NCBI GenBank assembly: GCA_028274465.1
Contig: CM051455.1
Span: 91,582,365-91,646,364, forward strand
DNA: 64,000 bases
DNA from: Plantago ovata
Taxonomy: Eukaryota; Streptophyta; Magnoliopsida; Lamiales; Plantaginaceae
Direction: 5' to 3'
Both the position numbers and the translations under genes were made by a program. The notes below the pieces were generated by a model, which saw only the letters and a list, made by a program, of their open reading frames with translations, was not told where the DNA came from and did not search any database. This document shows, piece by piece, positions 20,692 through 32,181 of this stretch (positions are counted from its first letter, which is position 1; every line of letters starts with the position of its first letter).

Positions 20692-21522
20692 TATGTCACC
20701 AAATGGGTAGAGGTTGTTCCCACCCGGACTAATGATGCCAAGGTTGTACTCTCTTTTCTTCGTGATGTGATCTTCAATAGGTTTGGGACCCCGAGGTCCA
20801 TTATCAGCGATGGGGGAGCTCACTTTGTGAACAAGGTCTTCGCTAATCTCATGAAGAAGTACGGGGTGACACATTTCGTTGCTACTCCATATCATCCTCA
20901 AACATCTGGCCAAGTGGAAGTGAGCAATCGGCAAATCAAGAAAATCTTGGAGCGGGTGGTCAAACCCTCGAGGAAGGATTGGTCCACCAAGTTGCCAGAT
21001 GCACTATGGGCATATAGGACTTCGTTCAAAACGGTGATTGGTACCACTCCCTACCGGCTTGTGTACGGGAAAGTTTGCCATCTACCCGTGGAGTTGGAGC
21101 ATAGAGCACTTTGGGCTATCAAGAAATTGAACCTTGATATGGAGAAAGCCGGTGAAGAAAGACTTTTGCAACTCACCGAGCTAGATGAGCTAAGATGGAA
21201 AGCCTTCGAAAGTGGTAAGATATACAAGGAACGAGCAAAGAGGTATCATGATAGAGGCATCATCCGCAAGGATTTAGTCCCAGGTCAAAAGGCACTCCTC
21301 TTCAACTCTCGGTTGCGACTTTTTCCTGGAAAACTCCGTTCTAGATGGGACGGACCATTTGAAATTGTCCGAGTAGCACCCCATGGTGCTGTGGAACTCT
21401 TGGACAACAAAACCGGAGCTACCTTCAAGGTCAATGGCCAAAGAGTTAAGCCGTACCTAGAGCCTCTCGAGTCGACTCATGAAGTGGAAGTTGACTTGGT
21501 CGAGGTACCTATTGTATCTTAG
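20692..21522 (+). pseudogene. Athila integrase, C-terminal two thirds
   Basis: Open frame of 276 codons: [10 protein letters not shown], then [20 protein letters not shown] (second catalytic Asp), [19 protein letters not shown] (catalytic Glu), WAYRTSFKT, and the C-terminal [20 protein letters not shown] with WDGPF (GPF motif). The first catalytic Asp (in VDY) is missing because the frame starts at that Tyr. That missing start, with the H2C2 zinc module, is on the minus strand at 32414 in I. Stop at 21520-21522. Intact downstream of the break but not functional alone. Confidence 0.9.
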
Positions 21523-21691
21523 TTCATTTCATTAGTCTCTTACACTCTTTATTTGCTTTTGTAGTTGTGGTCGGTGAGCCTTTTGTCGTGTTTAGAGTAG
21601 CTTAGTTTTTGTCTCGGTACCTTAGATGGTGGAAATTGGAAAACAATGGAAAATAGAGTAACAGGGGTCAAGCGACCCGCTTGGGCGATAC

Positions 21692-21972
21692 TGTAACGAC
21701 CCGACCAATCTGGACGGCGTGGTTACTCATGGGCGCTCTCCGGGGTGATATGCTGGCCCCACAGACAAACACGGGTTCTAATCCGCGCACTTTGTCCTCA
21801 CTCGTCCGCGCACCGGGAACTTCCCGGTGGGTCACCCATCCTAGAATTGCTCCAGAGCAAGCACGCTTAACTCTGAAGTTCTTCTAGGTGGATTCCCGAA
21901 AAGAAAGGTGCACCTTGATGGTATGAGTAGCGTTCTCAACCCTTTTAAGCTTTTGAAATCTGGGGCTTTACA
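21692..21972 (-). repeat. Cassandra LTR (3' LTR)
   Basis: Minus-strand LTR with 5S-like sequence at about 21805-21915. Confidence 0.9.
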
Positions 21973-22102
21973 ATCTACCCCCCTTAAAGCCTCGACGTCC
22001 TCGTCAAGCACCTTAAGTGGTGGGGGTGACAAACTGACAATAACCTTCTACCAACCGTCCACCCGATGCGGGCTTTGTGTTGATCTAGGCTCTGATACCA
22101 TT
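21973..22102 (-). other. Cassandra internal region: PBS and PPT only
   Basis: On the minus strand TGGTATCAGAGCC (initiator-Met tRNA PBS) follows the 5' LTR at 22089-22101, and the purine tract TTAAGGGGGGTAGAT (21973-21987) precedes the 3' LTR. Nothing else. Confidence 0.9.
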
Positions 22103-22385
22103 TGTAACGGACCCGACCAATCCGGACGGCGTGGTTACTCAAGGGCGCTCTCCGGGGTGATATGCTGGCCCCACAGACCAACACAGGTTCTAATCCGCGC
22201 ACTTTGTCCTCACTCGTGCGCGCACCGGGAACTTCCCAGTGGGTCACCCATCCTAGAATTTCTCCAGAGCAAGCACGCTTAACTCTGAAGTTCTTCTAGG
22301 TGGATTCGCGAAAAGAAAGGTGCACCTTGATGGTATGAGTAGCGTTCTCAACCCTTTTAAAGCTTCTGAAATCTGGGGCTTTACA
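22103..22385 (-). repeat. Cassandra LTR (5' LTR)
   Basis: Full-length LTR, with 5S-like sequence at about 22218-22326. Confidence 0.9.
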
Positions 22386-22612
22386 TCAAGGTGCACCTTT
22401 CTTTTCGGGAATCCACCTAGAAGAACTTCAGAGCTTAGCGTGCTTGCTCTGGAGCAATTCTAGGATGGGTGACCCACTGGGAAGCTCCCGGTGCGTGCAC
22501 GTGTGAGGACAAAGTGCGCGGATTAGAACCCGTGTTGGTCTGTGGGGCCAGCATATCACCCCGGAGAGCGCCCATGAGTAACCACGCCGGCCGGATTGGT
22601 CGGGTCGTTACA
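22386..22612 (+). repeat. Inverted, truncated Cassandra LTR with 5S-like Pol III boxes
   Basis: Plus-strand LTR lacking its first 55 or so bases. The 5S-like part keeps box A (GAGCTTAGCGTGCT, 22431-22444) and box C (AGGATGGGTGACC, 22462-22474). It is not a functional 5S rRNA gene: the outer stems differ from plant 5S. Confidence 0.88.
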
Positions 22613-22617
22613 GATAC

Positions 22618-22770
22618 CAAGCGGACCGCTTATCCAAGCGCTCCGCTTGGACATCACCAAGCGGACCGCTTGGATTTTCAGTAGGATTTTCTCCTACTGA
22701 AAATCCAAGCGGCCCGCCTGGATGATGCCCAAGCGGTCCGCTTGGCATAATCCAAGCGGCCTGCTTGGGC
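22618..22770. repeat. Palindrome array in B 3' region
   Basis: CAAGCGGACCGCTTG-type units as in element A, plus a 21-bp perfect stem at 22666-22686 paired with 22692-22712 (loop TTTTC). The hairpin is related to those at 4454 and 4527 but differs in sequence on both arms. Confidence 0.9.
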
Positions 22771-24448
22771 CCTGCTTCCCGTTTTTCCCCTTTTTTCCAA
22801 TTTTCTCACCTTTGTGCACCCGTTTTCACATGTTTCTTGAGTCCTTTCAGGTACTACTCATATATAGGAGATTGGACACGAACCTTATCTCAGGGAAGTG
22901 TACTTTCAATCCAATTTTTCCTTTTCATTTAACTTTTCTTTGCTCGAGGACGAGCAAAAGTTTAGGTTTGGGGAGGGGGTATTGGATTTTCAGTACTATA
23001 TGCTTGTGTGGTTCGTACGTGCCTGATTTTACTCTAGTTCATGTGATTTGTCGTGTTTTTTCAAATTTTTGCATGCATATCATCCATAGATTAGTTGTTG
23101 CACGTTGTTGTGTGGAGTCTATTGCCAAGTTTTTTTTGAACTTTTCTATTGTGTAGACTAAGTGCTTATGACCATTATCATATGTTGCATCACTTTGCAA
23201 GTAGTTTGAGTATTGTCTCGCTTGGTTTGTCACATTCACTTGTGCACTAGTTAAGCTTAGTAGTCTCGACATCACCTCGAGTGGTGTTTCTTCTACTGCG
23301 GTTCACGATGACCATATAAAATGATGCATGTTAGAATCTATGGTTGTAACCCGTGTAATTATGTACGTAAGAGGCGACAAGTTTTTCACCTCGATTAGAG
23401 ATTGCCAAATGCCTAGGAAGGAGGTAGTGTGAGGTGTGTGATTCCTTGTATTAAACCTATTCTATCGAATAGGTTTGGGGAGGGGGTTACGTTGTTATAC
23501 TTGTCTTTCGTCTTGAGTCGTTGTAGATTTTCTTAGCTTTATTTTTCTTTTGTTTTGTGTCCCAACCTATTCTCTCGAATAGGTTTGGGGAGGTGTCTTT
23601 GTAAAAAGTTTTTCTTTTTTTTTTTTTCTTTTTCGTCTTTGTGCTCAAACCTATTCTCTCGAATAGGTTTGGGGAGGTTTTTGACACGTAGTACTGCTGC
23701 TTGCCTAGCTATATATAAAAAAAAAAAAAAGAAAAAAAAAAGAGAAAAGAAAATAAAAAAAAAAGAAAAAAAAAAGAGAAAAGAAAAAAAGAAAATAAAA
23801 AAAAGAAGAAAGAAAATAAAGAATAAGACCCAAAAGCAAAAGAAGGGTCGTCGCAAGCCAAAAGCAGTCTCGTAGTGTCAAGTGTCATGTAAATATTTTG
23901 TCCTTGTGAAGTATCGAGTTGTAAATTCTATCTTTTGTTTTTGTGTCTCCTTTGTCCAAGGCTTGTTCTTGACCACCCTCGTCTTGCTATTCAAGAAGTG
24001 GTTGAATGAGATTCGTTCTTTGAGAGTCTGGGTAGAATAGGGGAATGTCTTCTTTTTCTAGGGAACCCTCCTTCGTTTGATGAGAGCCAGTATTGGTTCG
24101 CCCTCTTTTGAGGAAAAGTCTCGCTTGGTGAACAGTAGTAAGCCCTCGGTTTCATAGGCACGGGCCAATTGTAGTATGATAATGTGAATCATTGTGTCGT
24201 CACTGACCAGGTCCAGGTAGAAGATGTTACGAGAGACTCCTTTGCTTAACCAAGTGCACATGAGAATGTGTATATTTTCAATCGAGGCATTCTTCAACCT
24301 ACTTGCATGTCATGCTCATTTGGTTTTGTTCATAAGCATTTGGTAGATTCAATAGATTAGTTCACTTTACTTGTCATGAGACTCCTTTTGTGTTGCATTT
24401 AGGATAGTTTGTTGCTTGAGGACAAGCAAAGGTTTGGTTTGGGGAGTT
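22771..24448 (+). other. Non-coding 3' region and PPT of B
   Basis: Collinear with 6940-8526 of A: hairpin plus G-rich tract at 22939-22980, AACCTATTC hairpins at 23453-23476, 23564-23585 and 23647-23670 (three here, two in A), a purine tract, and PPT with hairpin at 24412-24448. No gene. Confidence 0.85.
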
Positions 24449-25820
24449 TGATGAACGTATTTTTGACGCGTTCATCTTGTCTTTTTTACCTTCTTTTGCT
24501 ACCTATTAGCCTTGTTTTTTGGTTAGTTTTGTAGAATAGTGTCACCTTTTGTGTTTTCTGCATTTTCAGGCACTTAGGTACGAAACAGCGTTTTTGGAGC
24601 TAAAAACGAGCCTTTTTGATGGAAAAGATGGCCCCGTTGAAGTTCTCCAATCTCCGTGGCTTATTCGTGAGTGTCTGAGCCCCAATAAGTGCCGAGAAGG
24701 ACGAGCCCAAGGCACCTGAGGTCCGTTCGTGGGCAAAAGATCGAGTTTCGAGGCCAAAATCTGCCCAGGAGGCAAGCCCTTCGCTTGGAATTGGAGAAGC
24801 GGGACGCTTGGAATTCCAGGAGATTTCAAAAGAGGAACAGGAAGCAAGCGCTTCGCTTGGCTCTTCCCAAGCGAAGCGCTTGGCAGCCGTTACAGATCAA
24901 GATTTAGCCTTCATTACTTGATTTTGGAGTTACTTTTTGATATACAAAACATTGGAGACGAGTTTTGGACAGACCTAAGCCCGAAAAACTCAGAGAAACT
25001 CATAGATTCATTGTAATTTAGCTTGGGATTCAAGATTTTGATTGGAATTCATCCTTTGTAATATCTACGGAGAGGTTTTCTTTGATTTCCACCGATTAGT
25101 GACAGCTTTGGTGGTAACTTGTATCACTCTCTTGTCTTGTAGTTTGATATGATGTATTCTGATTATTATTCATTTGAACTGATGTCTATGTTGATGAATA
25201 TGAGTAGCTAAATCCTTTGTGTTGGTGGTAGAATGTAGAATTATGCATGTTATGGATTATGCTTATGCTTACATGAGGTTGTGAGTCAATCTTGCTGCAA
25301 ATTACTTCATATGATTCGTAGTTGCCTATAAAATATATTCGAATAGAGTATGTGACAAACTCGTTGGTCAATGAAAGCTATAGGATTGTATGTTAGTGAT
25401 TTGCAGCATGCTAGATAAATGGTGTTAGTGACAAGCACCTCTAAATTATTGATAGTGACCTTTCATGATGTGTGTCTTGAAAGTTACCTAGACAAGTTGC
25501 TTAGCAGACTTAGTTGAAGGTTTTACGCACTGAACTTGTGAGCATATTAGTAATCCATGCATGTGTATTCGATTTCTACCACCGACCATTTTTCAAACTT
25601 GTTTACAAAAACTCTTGATTTCTCACTTCCTTTGTTCAACATCTTTCTCAAAAATCATCATCTAGTTGACTGAAATTAGCTAGCAAAAACCTTGATCAAA
25701 GCCACGTTAGGTCCCGAGAGAACGACACTCGGGGACAACTTGCCATTGCACTCAGTTTGTGTAGTGAAAGGTGTTCTTTGGCTTTTAAACAAATTTAATT
25801 GGTGAAAAACGACATCATCA
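24449..25820 (+). repeat. A-type LTR (3' LTR of B)
   Basis: TGATGAACG ... GACATCATCA. Clearly the same family as 404-1784 but more diverged, with a shorter palindrome cluster at about 24776-24890. Confidence 0.93.
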
Positions 25821-26129
25821 GTTAGTTGATCTACCCAATAAAAAAGTTCAAAAAATGCGGCAATAAACTCCATATAAAACATGCAAGACTATCCTAGGAT
25901 GAATGTAGTGAATGCAACCTAAAAAACTAAGAAAGCAGTAAACGTGCAAATGCAAATGCAAACAAAGAACAAGATACTAATCAACACAAAGCCAAACAAT
26001 ACTTAACATCGCGGTTCACATCCCATCCCCCTTATGATTCTTAAGCTAGCCCCTAGCAAAAGAGAATGAGTAATAAGAAGTGATACTAGATGTTACCGAA
26101 CGGTTTGGCCTCGGTTGGCTGAGAGTAGA

Positions 26130-27479
26130 CATGTTAAAAGACTAATCATCGGGATGGTAATCCCCATAAAAGTCCCTCCACATGTCAGATAGGAGATCAT
26201 TGGAATGCCGTAGAGCCTCCTGTTGCTGTTGGATGAGCTGTTGCTGCTCCCACCTTGGTTGCCTATCCTCTCGGCGATGCTCCTCGAATGTCTCACAATC
26301 GCGGTTGCGCTAGGCAATGTGCCCGTCGAGGTCCTGTCGCAAGGCCGCGGTACTGACATCAATTCTATCGAAACGACCGTCGAGGTAGGTCCGAAATTCA
26401 GAGAAGTCAAATCTTCTAGACCCCTGTGGTGCTCGAGGTGGTCCATGCGGTGCTCTATGGACAAATGGGATATCCGGGATAGGGGCTTGGCCATCATCAG
26501 CCTCCATAGCATCCTCATAATCGTTTTCATTATCGGAATCGCTCGGTTGGAAGGGTGCTTCCACATCACCAGCGGCAGCCGTGGGGTTCTTCAACTGATA
26601 CCTAGCTAGCTGCACCTCAATAGTCGAGGGTGAAAGGGCAGCGACCTCGCAATCCCCCTCGTTAATGTCCTCGACCTCATGATATTTGCAGTAGGCAGTG
26701 ATGAAGCTCGGAAAGATGAAGGGATTCTTCTTCTTTTCCCAGTGGCGCTCATACTCTTCATACATGATGTGCCCGATGTTGATCCGATGTCTGTCTATCA
26801 AGCAGTAAAGGAGCTCGGCGTAGTTTGGTTGTATCCAAGTATCATTCTTCCTAGGGATCAAGTTGAAGATGCAAAATTTCATCATCACCTTAGATTCAAT
26901 GCTAAGGTCGCTCTGACGGATCCGTGTAGGTTCTCCCCCGATTTTTGGATATCTGTACTCCGTGTTGCAGATCACGTCCGTAATATGTCTTCCTATCCCC
27001 CTAGAGGCCCTTGAATACAGGTAGGCATGGTCGCTCCCTGTGAACTCCTGATGCCCAAAATGGATGAATGAAGAAATGGACTCTAGTGTCCATGGTATTA
27101 TCAGGCCTCGAACTAGTACCCCATTCTTCTCCTCGAATGAATGAAGAAATGGACTCTAGTGTCCATGGATGAATGAAGAAATGGCTCACGTCGTACCCCT
27201 TGAACCGGTTGGAACTATACCAAACCCAATTCCTTCTTGATGCCAATCGGTAGAGCGTCCTATACCCCGTTGTTCCAGCTGCTGCCTCCGGAATATCAAT
27301 CCTCCTGTCTAGAATGATCGATCTTCCCCCTTCGGCCATCTCCGCTTCGAGCTTTTGTCAGACATCTATTGCAGCTAAAGACATCTCGTACATGTGGTGA
27401 GAAGGTTGGGAGCTTGATGCTACTCCCTTCCCCTTTTTGCTCGAGCCAGCTCTCCTCGATCCTCTTGGAGCCATGATTC
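26130..27479 (-). pseudogene. Accessory ORF of F ('putative plant transposon protein' type)
   Basis: Starts MAPRGSRRAGSS at 27474, directly after an intron acceptor, and resembles the accessory ORF of A: a basic Ser-rich N-terminus, a core with RNWVWYSSNRFKGYDVSHFF and, downstream, SKVMMKFCIFNLIPRKNDTW, then an acidic linker and a Gln/Arg-rich C-terminal helix. Defects: an early in-frame TGA after AAIDV, a partial duplication of about 32 bases (27063-27094 and 27136-27167) that garbles the middle, and a frameshift. It lies between gag-PR and the 3' region, the same place as in A. Function unknown. Confidence 0.72.
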
Positions 27480-28019
27480 CTACAAACAGTAATTAGTATC
27501 TTGTATGACGCAAAACAGACTTATGCATATGTAAATGTACGAGCGATCAAACGAGCAATATCTACAACAATCCAACTCCTCAAAAACCCAATGTCTAGTC
27601 TAGCTACTTCATCACGCAACATATCAATGTAACTACTACAATAACATATCACATTATGCTCTTGCTAAACAATAAATTCCTTGAATCACAAGGTTCAATC
27701 CATACCATAGTAATCAAAAATCTATCAACATAAATCCTCAACTTCATCAATCATGCATTCTACCATTACATCCATCATTATCATATCAACAAACACATGT
27801 TTAATCATGGAATGAAGGTAAAAGATACATTTCCTAACAAGATATAACATCTAATAGCAAAAATTATAAATCAACAAACCAAGCCTAATTGAACATGCAA
27901 TTGATAATGAATAACGTTTCTAATCACATAAATTATCAATCCATACATCATACAATCTTAATTGAAGCATAAATCAGAAAACCCCCAAATTTGAAAAATT
28001 AGGGTTCATGTGAGATGAC
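27480..28019 (-). other. Probable leader intron of the F accessory gene
   Basis: Donor TTTGAG|GTCATC and acceptor GTTTGTAG|GAATC, AT-rich, about 540 bases. Its first bases (CTCACATGAACCCTAA) match the start of the A intron (4854). Upstream 28020-28200 is a pyrimidine-rich leader. Confidence 0.55.
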
Positions 28020-28254
28020 CTCAAATCCGAAGATTGAATGAACTCGGAAGAGATTTGTTCAGATGAAAAGAAAGAGCACGTAACGGGCTTCGATTGAAGC
28101 TAAAGAACACACAATTTGATGGAAATATGAAGAAGTTATGAAGGTTTGAAGTTATTTTGAAAATGGAGGAATTTTTGGAGTTTAGATGATGAAGATGGAG
28201 AAAAATGAGGAAATGGGGAAGAATCCCCGTTTTTAGCTTCTGCAGGTCGTGCCC

Positions 28255-28325
28255 CGCGCGTCCAGAGCGCGTGCGCGCTCTGGACTCGTAGGGCGATTCG
28301 CCCCCCACCTCCTGAGGTGGGGAGA
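28255..28325. repeat. Palindromes in the F inter-ORF spacer
   Basis: Hairpins GTCCAGAGCGC...GCGCTCTGGAC (28260-28285) and CCCCACCTC-CT-GAGGTGGGG (28303-28322), with GGGCGATTCGCCC between. The last word is the palindrome of the family-C LTR. The position corresponds to 4415-4660 in A. Confidence 0.85.
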
Positions 28326-28511
28326 CGAACTTTCTGAAAAAAATGCGGTTTTTAGTCCCCAAAAACCATTTTTCTCACAAAATCACTCGAAAAATCTTAC
28401 TCAAACAAAACATAAGCACATACGACACAGAGACAAACAAATTCACATATGAAAAGCAAATTGTTCAAGTATGAATGCATGCAATAAAGTGGTAAAGAAA
28501 GCGATAAAAAC

Positions 28512-28561
28512 CCCGGGTTGCCTCCCGGATAGCGCCATTGTTTAAAGTCTTTGACTCGACT
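28512..28561 (-). other. Twin hairpins after the gag-PR stop (F)
   Basis: 28512-28529 is a 6-bp stem with loop AGGCAA on the transcript; 28546-28561 is a 4-bp AGTC/GACT stem. Homologous to 4243-4294 and 53537-53586. Confidence 0.7.
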
Positions 28562-28572
28562 CCTGTCTTCGC

Positions 28573-30722
28573 CTAGCTCTTCTTCTTGAGGGTACTAGAA
28601 TTCCCATTCATGGATCTCCTCCTCATGCCTCGAACCTGTGAATAAGAATGAACATAGACATTAAGACCACTATAGTCAACAGTGTGAGAAATATCATGTG
28701 GATCAGATATGGCTCGCAACACATGTTGCTTGCCATATACTTCAATAGTGCAAGTCCTTCGGTAGATGTCCATTACGGAGCGTAGCACAGTCAAGAATGT
28801 TCGCCCCAAGAGAATGACATCCCCCGTCCCAGGTGTAGACGCCGTCATAACTACAAAATTGGTGTATACAGAAGTTTCACCAATCTTGACCAATACATTC
28901 TTCACAACGCCTTCGGGTCTCACAAAGGATCCATCCGCCAGTTGCACAATAGCCTTATGCACAGATAGTTTTCCAAGGCTACTCTTCTCGAACACATTCA
29001 AAGGGAGCACATTAGAGTAAGATCCCGTGTCTAGTGTGGCACGGACATCTTCAAGTTCCCCAATCCTGACCTTAACATCGAAACTTTGAGGGAGTGGCTC
29101 GGGATCCTCTTGCTCCTCTTCACTCACGTCAGAACCAAGGTCCTTCTCTTCTTCCTTAGCATGTGTGGGCACTTCCCCCTTGCAATTCTTGCACTTAGCA
29201 ACCTTCTTGTTGGTGATTTCAACAGGTAGATCACCCACCAAGGTAATGGACATCGACTTCTCAGTGTTGCTAGGCAGCTTGCCTTGCTCCCTACTTGCTC
29301 CTCGTTCGATCAACTCTTGCATCTTTTGTTGGGCAAGCCTAGTGCTCTCTTCCAACCTATCAAGTCTCACTCTAGTCTTCTCAGAATCTTCTTCATAACG
29401 TTTGAGAAAACTTTGGCTGTGATCAACCATCTTTTGCAAGTTCTCCATGAGTTGAGCCGACTTCGACTTTGGTGGCTCTTTCGGAGCGGGGTTTTCGCAG
29501 TGATCATTACCATAGTTAAGCCTACTACGGTCTTGGTTGGGGCCATAAGTTTGGCTAGCCGGTGCATATCCTTGATTGCTTCGGAACCCTCTTCTCCAAA
29601 ATCCACCTCGAGGATTCCTCCCATCTTGTCCGTTGCTAGCTTCTTGAGTACCAAAATCCGTAGCAAAGGCTTCCTCTTCGCCTCTTTGAGCCCAGTTGCC
29701 ACCATCATACGCAAGCTCCAATCTACACATATGAGCCCCATGCCCATAGTTCTTGCATATTCGACATACTTCGTTCGAAACAGTTGTTCCAGTGGCGCTC
29801 TTGAGGACTTTCTTCAATTCGTTGGTAAAGCACTCGAATTGATCCCCATTCCCCCTATACATAGGGGCTACTTGAGTCTGTGGAGCTTCAGGTCCATGTC
29901 TCCTAACCATTGATCTTGGGTCCTTGAACTGCGAACCCTTACCTAGCCTTTCGAAAACTGCCTAGACGGCTTCTGCGGTTTCCTCCCAAATATTGCCTCG
30001 GCATTGGAAATCCACCACTTGTTGGTTCTCGAAGGTTAGTCCATTGTAGAAGTGTTGGACTAGGTCAGAAAGCTCAAAACCATGGTGAGGGCACTTGTTC
30101 GTGAGATCTTGGAACCTCTCAAACGCGGTGTAGATGGTCTCATCATAGTCCTGTTTGAATCCAGTGATTTGCGCCTTTAGCGCGGTAGTCAAGGTGTGGG
30201 GAAGTATTTTTCCATGAAAGCTGAAAAAACCTTCTCCCAAGTGTCCAGCGAGCCTGCTGGTAGAGAACTCAACCATGACTTGGCTCTGTCGCCAAGCCCC
30301 ATAGCAAAAACCTTCATCCTCAACTCATCCGTTGTTATTTCAGCTCCGGGTCGTGGGAGTTGGTTGACGAAATCATCGATATCGTGCAAGTACCCCATCA
30401 CATCTTCCCTTGATAAGCCATAGAACCTCGGAAGTTGTTGGAATGCGTGGTTCTTGATTTCCAGATCTCGAGTTGCGGACGAAAGAACAATCGTCGGTCC
30501 CCTCATACGATCCTTGGAGGGTTGAACCCATTCTTTCAGTGGTCTAGCTTCTGCCATTCCGTCGATTTCCTTGAAAAGACCGTGTAGAGATTCAGAGAAA
30601 TCGGTATCCTCTATTTCCTCTAGTTCACGCCTTTGAAGTAGTCGCCTTCTTTGGTGGTAGACTCTGTCGATCTCAGCAATTGAATCAGCAAGTGGTGTTC
30701 CTCTAGATCGTGTATGTGGCAT
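28573..30722 (-). pseudogene. Gag-protease of F
   Basis: Starts MPHTRSRGTPLADSIAEID. Gag domain around DRAKSWLSSLPAGSLDTWEK and HFYNGLTFENQ; zinc knuckle CRICKNYGHGAHMC; protease LDTGSYSNVLP with VILLGRTFL; basic C-terminus KKKS. Two defects: a one-base deletion near 30200 (E keeps the extra base) and an in-frame TAG at about 29960. Otherwise continuous, about 715 codons. The closest relatives here are the gags of D and E. Confidence 0.9.
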
Positions 30723-30846
30723 ACACTATCTGTAACAGACTAGGAAAGCAGTATCAGAGAGAGATTAAAAAGGAAAACTAAGACTAATAGAATTAGGAAT
30801 TGAATGCTGAAAATATAAACAAATTAAACAGAAAAAAGGAGTATTG

Positions 30847-30864
30847 TCCCCGGCAACGGCGCCA
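30847..30864 (-). other. PBS of F
   Basis: TGGCGCCGTTGCCGGGGA on the minus strand, identical to that of A. Confidence 0.9.
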
Positions 30865-30867
30865 ATT

Positions 30868-32181
30868 TGATGGACGTAGGATTTTTCGAATCCGGATCAA
30901 TCAAATAAATTTGTTATTTAGCCAAAGGCAATTCACAACTACAACGAAAACCGTAGTGTAGCAGTAGAATAACCTCGAGTGTCGATCTCTAAGGACTATA
31001 ACTAGCTTTATCAAATCGAATTTAGAATATAAAAACAGCAGACGATATAGCAAAGATTTTTCTAACAGGTAATGAAGATTGGTGATAGTATGCTCCTTCA
31101 AAGCATAACGGGTTAATAATCATGCGTAAATTCCTCGGTTTTGCATGGAGATCTTTGTTCAATGAATTGTCCTGTTGTAATTATCAAACACTACGAAGAA
31201 ATAGATTCTGATAGGTCAAACACTATTGTCCAATTGTGTTCCGTAATTATTCAACACTACGAAGATATAGATTCTGATAGGTCAAGACTATTGTCCAATT
31301 GTGAGCAATAATTAATCAACAATACGAAGATAGAGATTCTGAAAGATCAAAGAAATAAAGCAATAACACGGAGTATAACGCGCGATATAGCCATTAGCAT
31401 AATTATCAACCCTTTGCTAAGAATTCACATACTACCACCAACGATAAGTTTAGCTACTCATAGTTGTCATGCAATCAACAGAAATCATAGAAGAAAACAT
31501 GTTGAAAGATATATAAAAATAAGTAGAAAAACTGTAAGATACAATGTTACCGAAGGTTGTCAGTCTCCGAAGAATCGCGATCTTACAAGCTCCAAACTGC
31601 TATGAAAAAGTATCTCCTAAGCTATGAACCCCCAGAACAGGCTCTGGGAAGTTCCTACCTAAAACTACAGAGAAAGGTGAGAGAATAGGTCTGTAAAAGT
31701 ATGAAATTTGGAGAAAAATTGAGCAACTATATATAGTATTCGAATTTGTGTGGGGTGAAGGGCCCCACACACCGGGCGAGTCGCCTGGTGTGGGGCGATT
31801 CGTCCCACATCCCGGGCGATTCGCCCGTGAGAAAATCTCGGGATTTTGCGCGTTTTCGACGCGTTTTCGGATTTCTTCCCCTTTTCGGACTCGGTTTCTG
31901 ACTTCTAGTGGCCTTTTAACCTCGAGATTCGACTCCTAGACTCCAAATCCTATCCGGAAACCTTCAGATACTCCAAATAGGCTTCTGGAACACCAATTGC
32001 TTGTCAACTTCAATATAATTGCCCGGAATTCCTCGCTTTTCAACCAAAACGTGTAAAATAAAAACTAAAGGGAAACGTGACACTATTCTAATAATGCACT
32101 AAAATATAACTAAATTAACATAGAGGATAGCTAAAATAGGTGAAAAAGACTCAAATGAAAGTGTAAAATACACATTCATCA
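30868..32181 (-). repeat. Family-C LTR (F, 5' LTR)
   Basis: Minus strand TGATGAATGTG... to ...CGTCCATCA. The last 35 or so bases before the PBS differ from other copies. Palindromes at 31751-31830. Confidence 0.92.

Larger units (their letters stand above)
21692..22612 (-). mobile_element. Cassandra TRIM complex with an extra inverted LTR
   Basis: Two LTRs of about 280 bp on the minus strand (21692-21972, 22103-22385) flank a 130-base internal segment. A third, truncated LTR follows in opposite orientation (22386-22612). The whole complex is flanked by GATAC at 21687-21691 and 22613-22617, so it appears to have entered as one unit. LTR ends are TGTAAAGCCCC and GGTCGTTACA. Cassandra elements are non-coding TRIMs whose LTRs carry 5S-rRNA-like sequence; no protein is encoded here. 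Confidence 0.9.
20692..25820 (+). mobile_element. Element B: 5'-truncated Athila (integrase, 3' region, A-type LTR)
   Basis: It begins abruptly inside integrase at codon TAT of VDY|VTKW. Then come the integrase remainder, a non-coding 3' region homologous to A, an inserted Cassandra complex, PPT hairpin 24412-24429 and a 3' LTR ending at 25820. Its LTR is the same family as that of A, so B represents a pol-bearing relative able to supply enzymes to A. Confidence 0.88.
25821..32181 (-). mobile_element. Element F: family-C retrotransposon without pol, 3' end lost
   Basis: On the minus strand: 5' LTR 30868-32181, PBS, gag-PR pseudogene, twin hairpins, palindrome spacer, leader intron, accessory ORF pseudogene, start of the 3' non-coding region. 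It stops at the LTR end of B. As in A, there is no RT or integrase. Confidence 0.88.

Noticed and set aside
20767-21522. Start of the integrase frame at the first Met (20767)
   Set aside because: Homology extends upstream without a stop to TAT at 20692; the Met is internal.
22390-22500. 5S rRNA gene
   Set aside because: Box A and box C are present, but the sequence is the 5S-like part of Cassandra LTRs; the outer 5S stems do not match.
26223-27014. Plus-strand frames over the F accessory region, and 28766-29913 over F gag
   Set aside because: Antisense shadows; the minus strand carries the conserved domains.
11450-32181. C1 and F as two ends of one interrupted element
   Set aside because: They overlap: both contain the start of the 3' region and the accessory ORF end, so they come from different copies.
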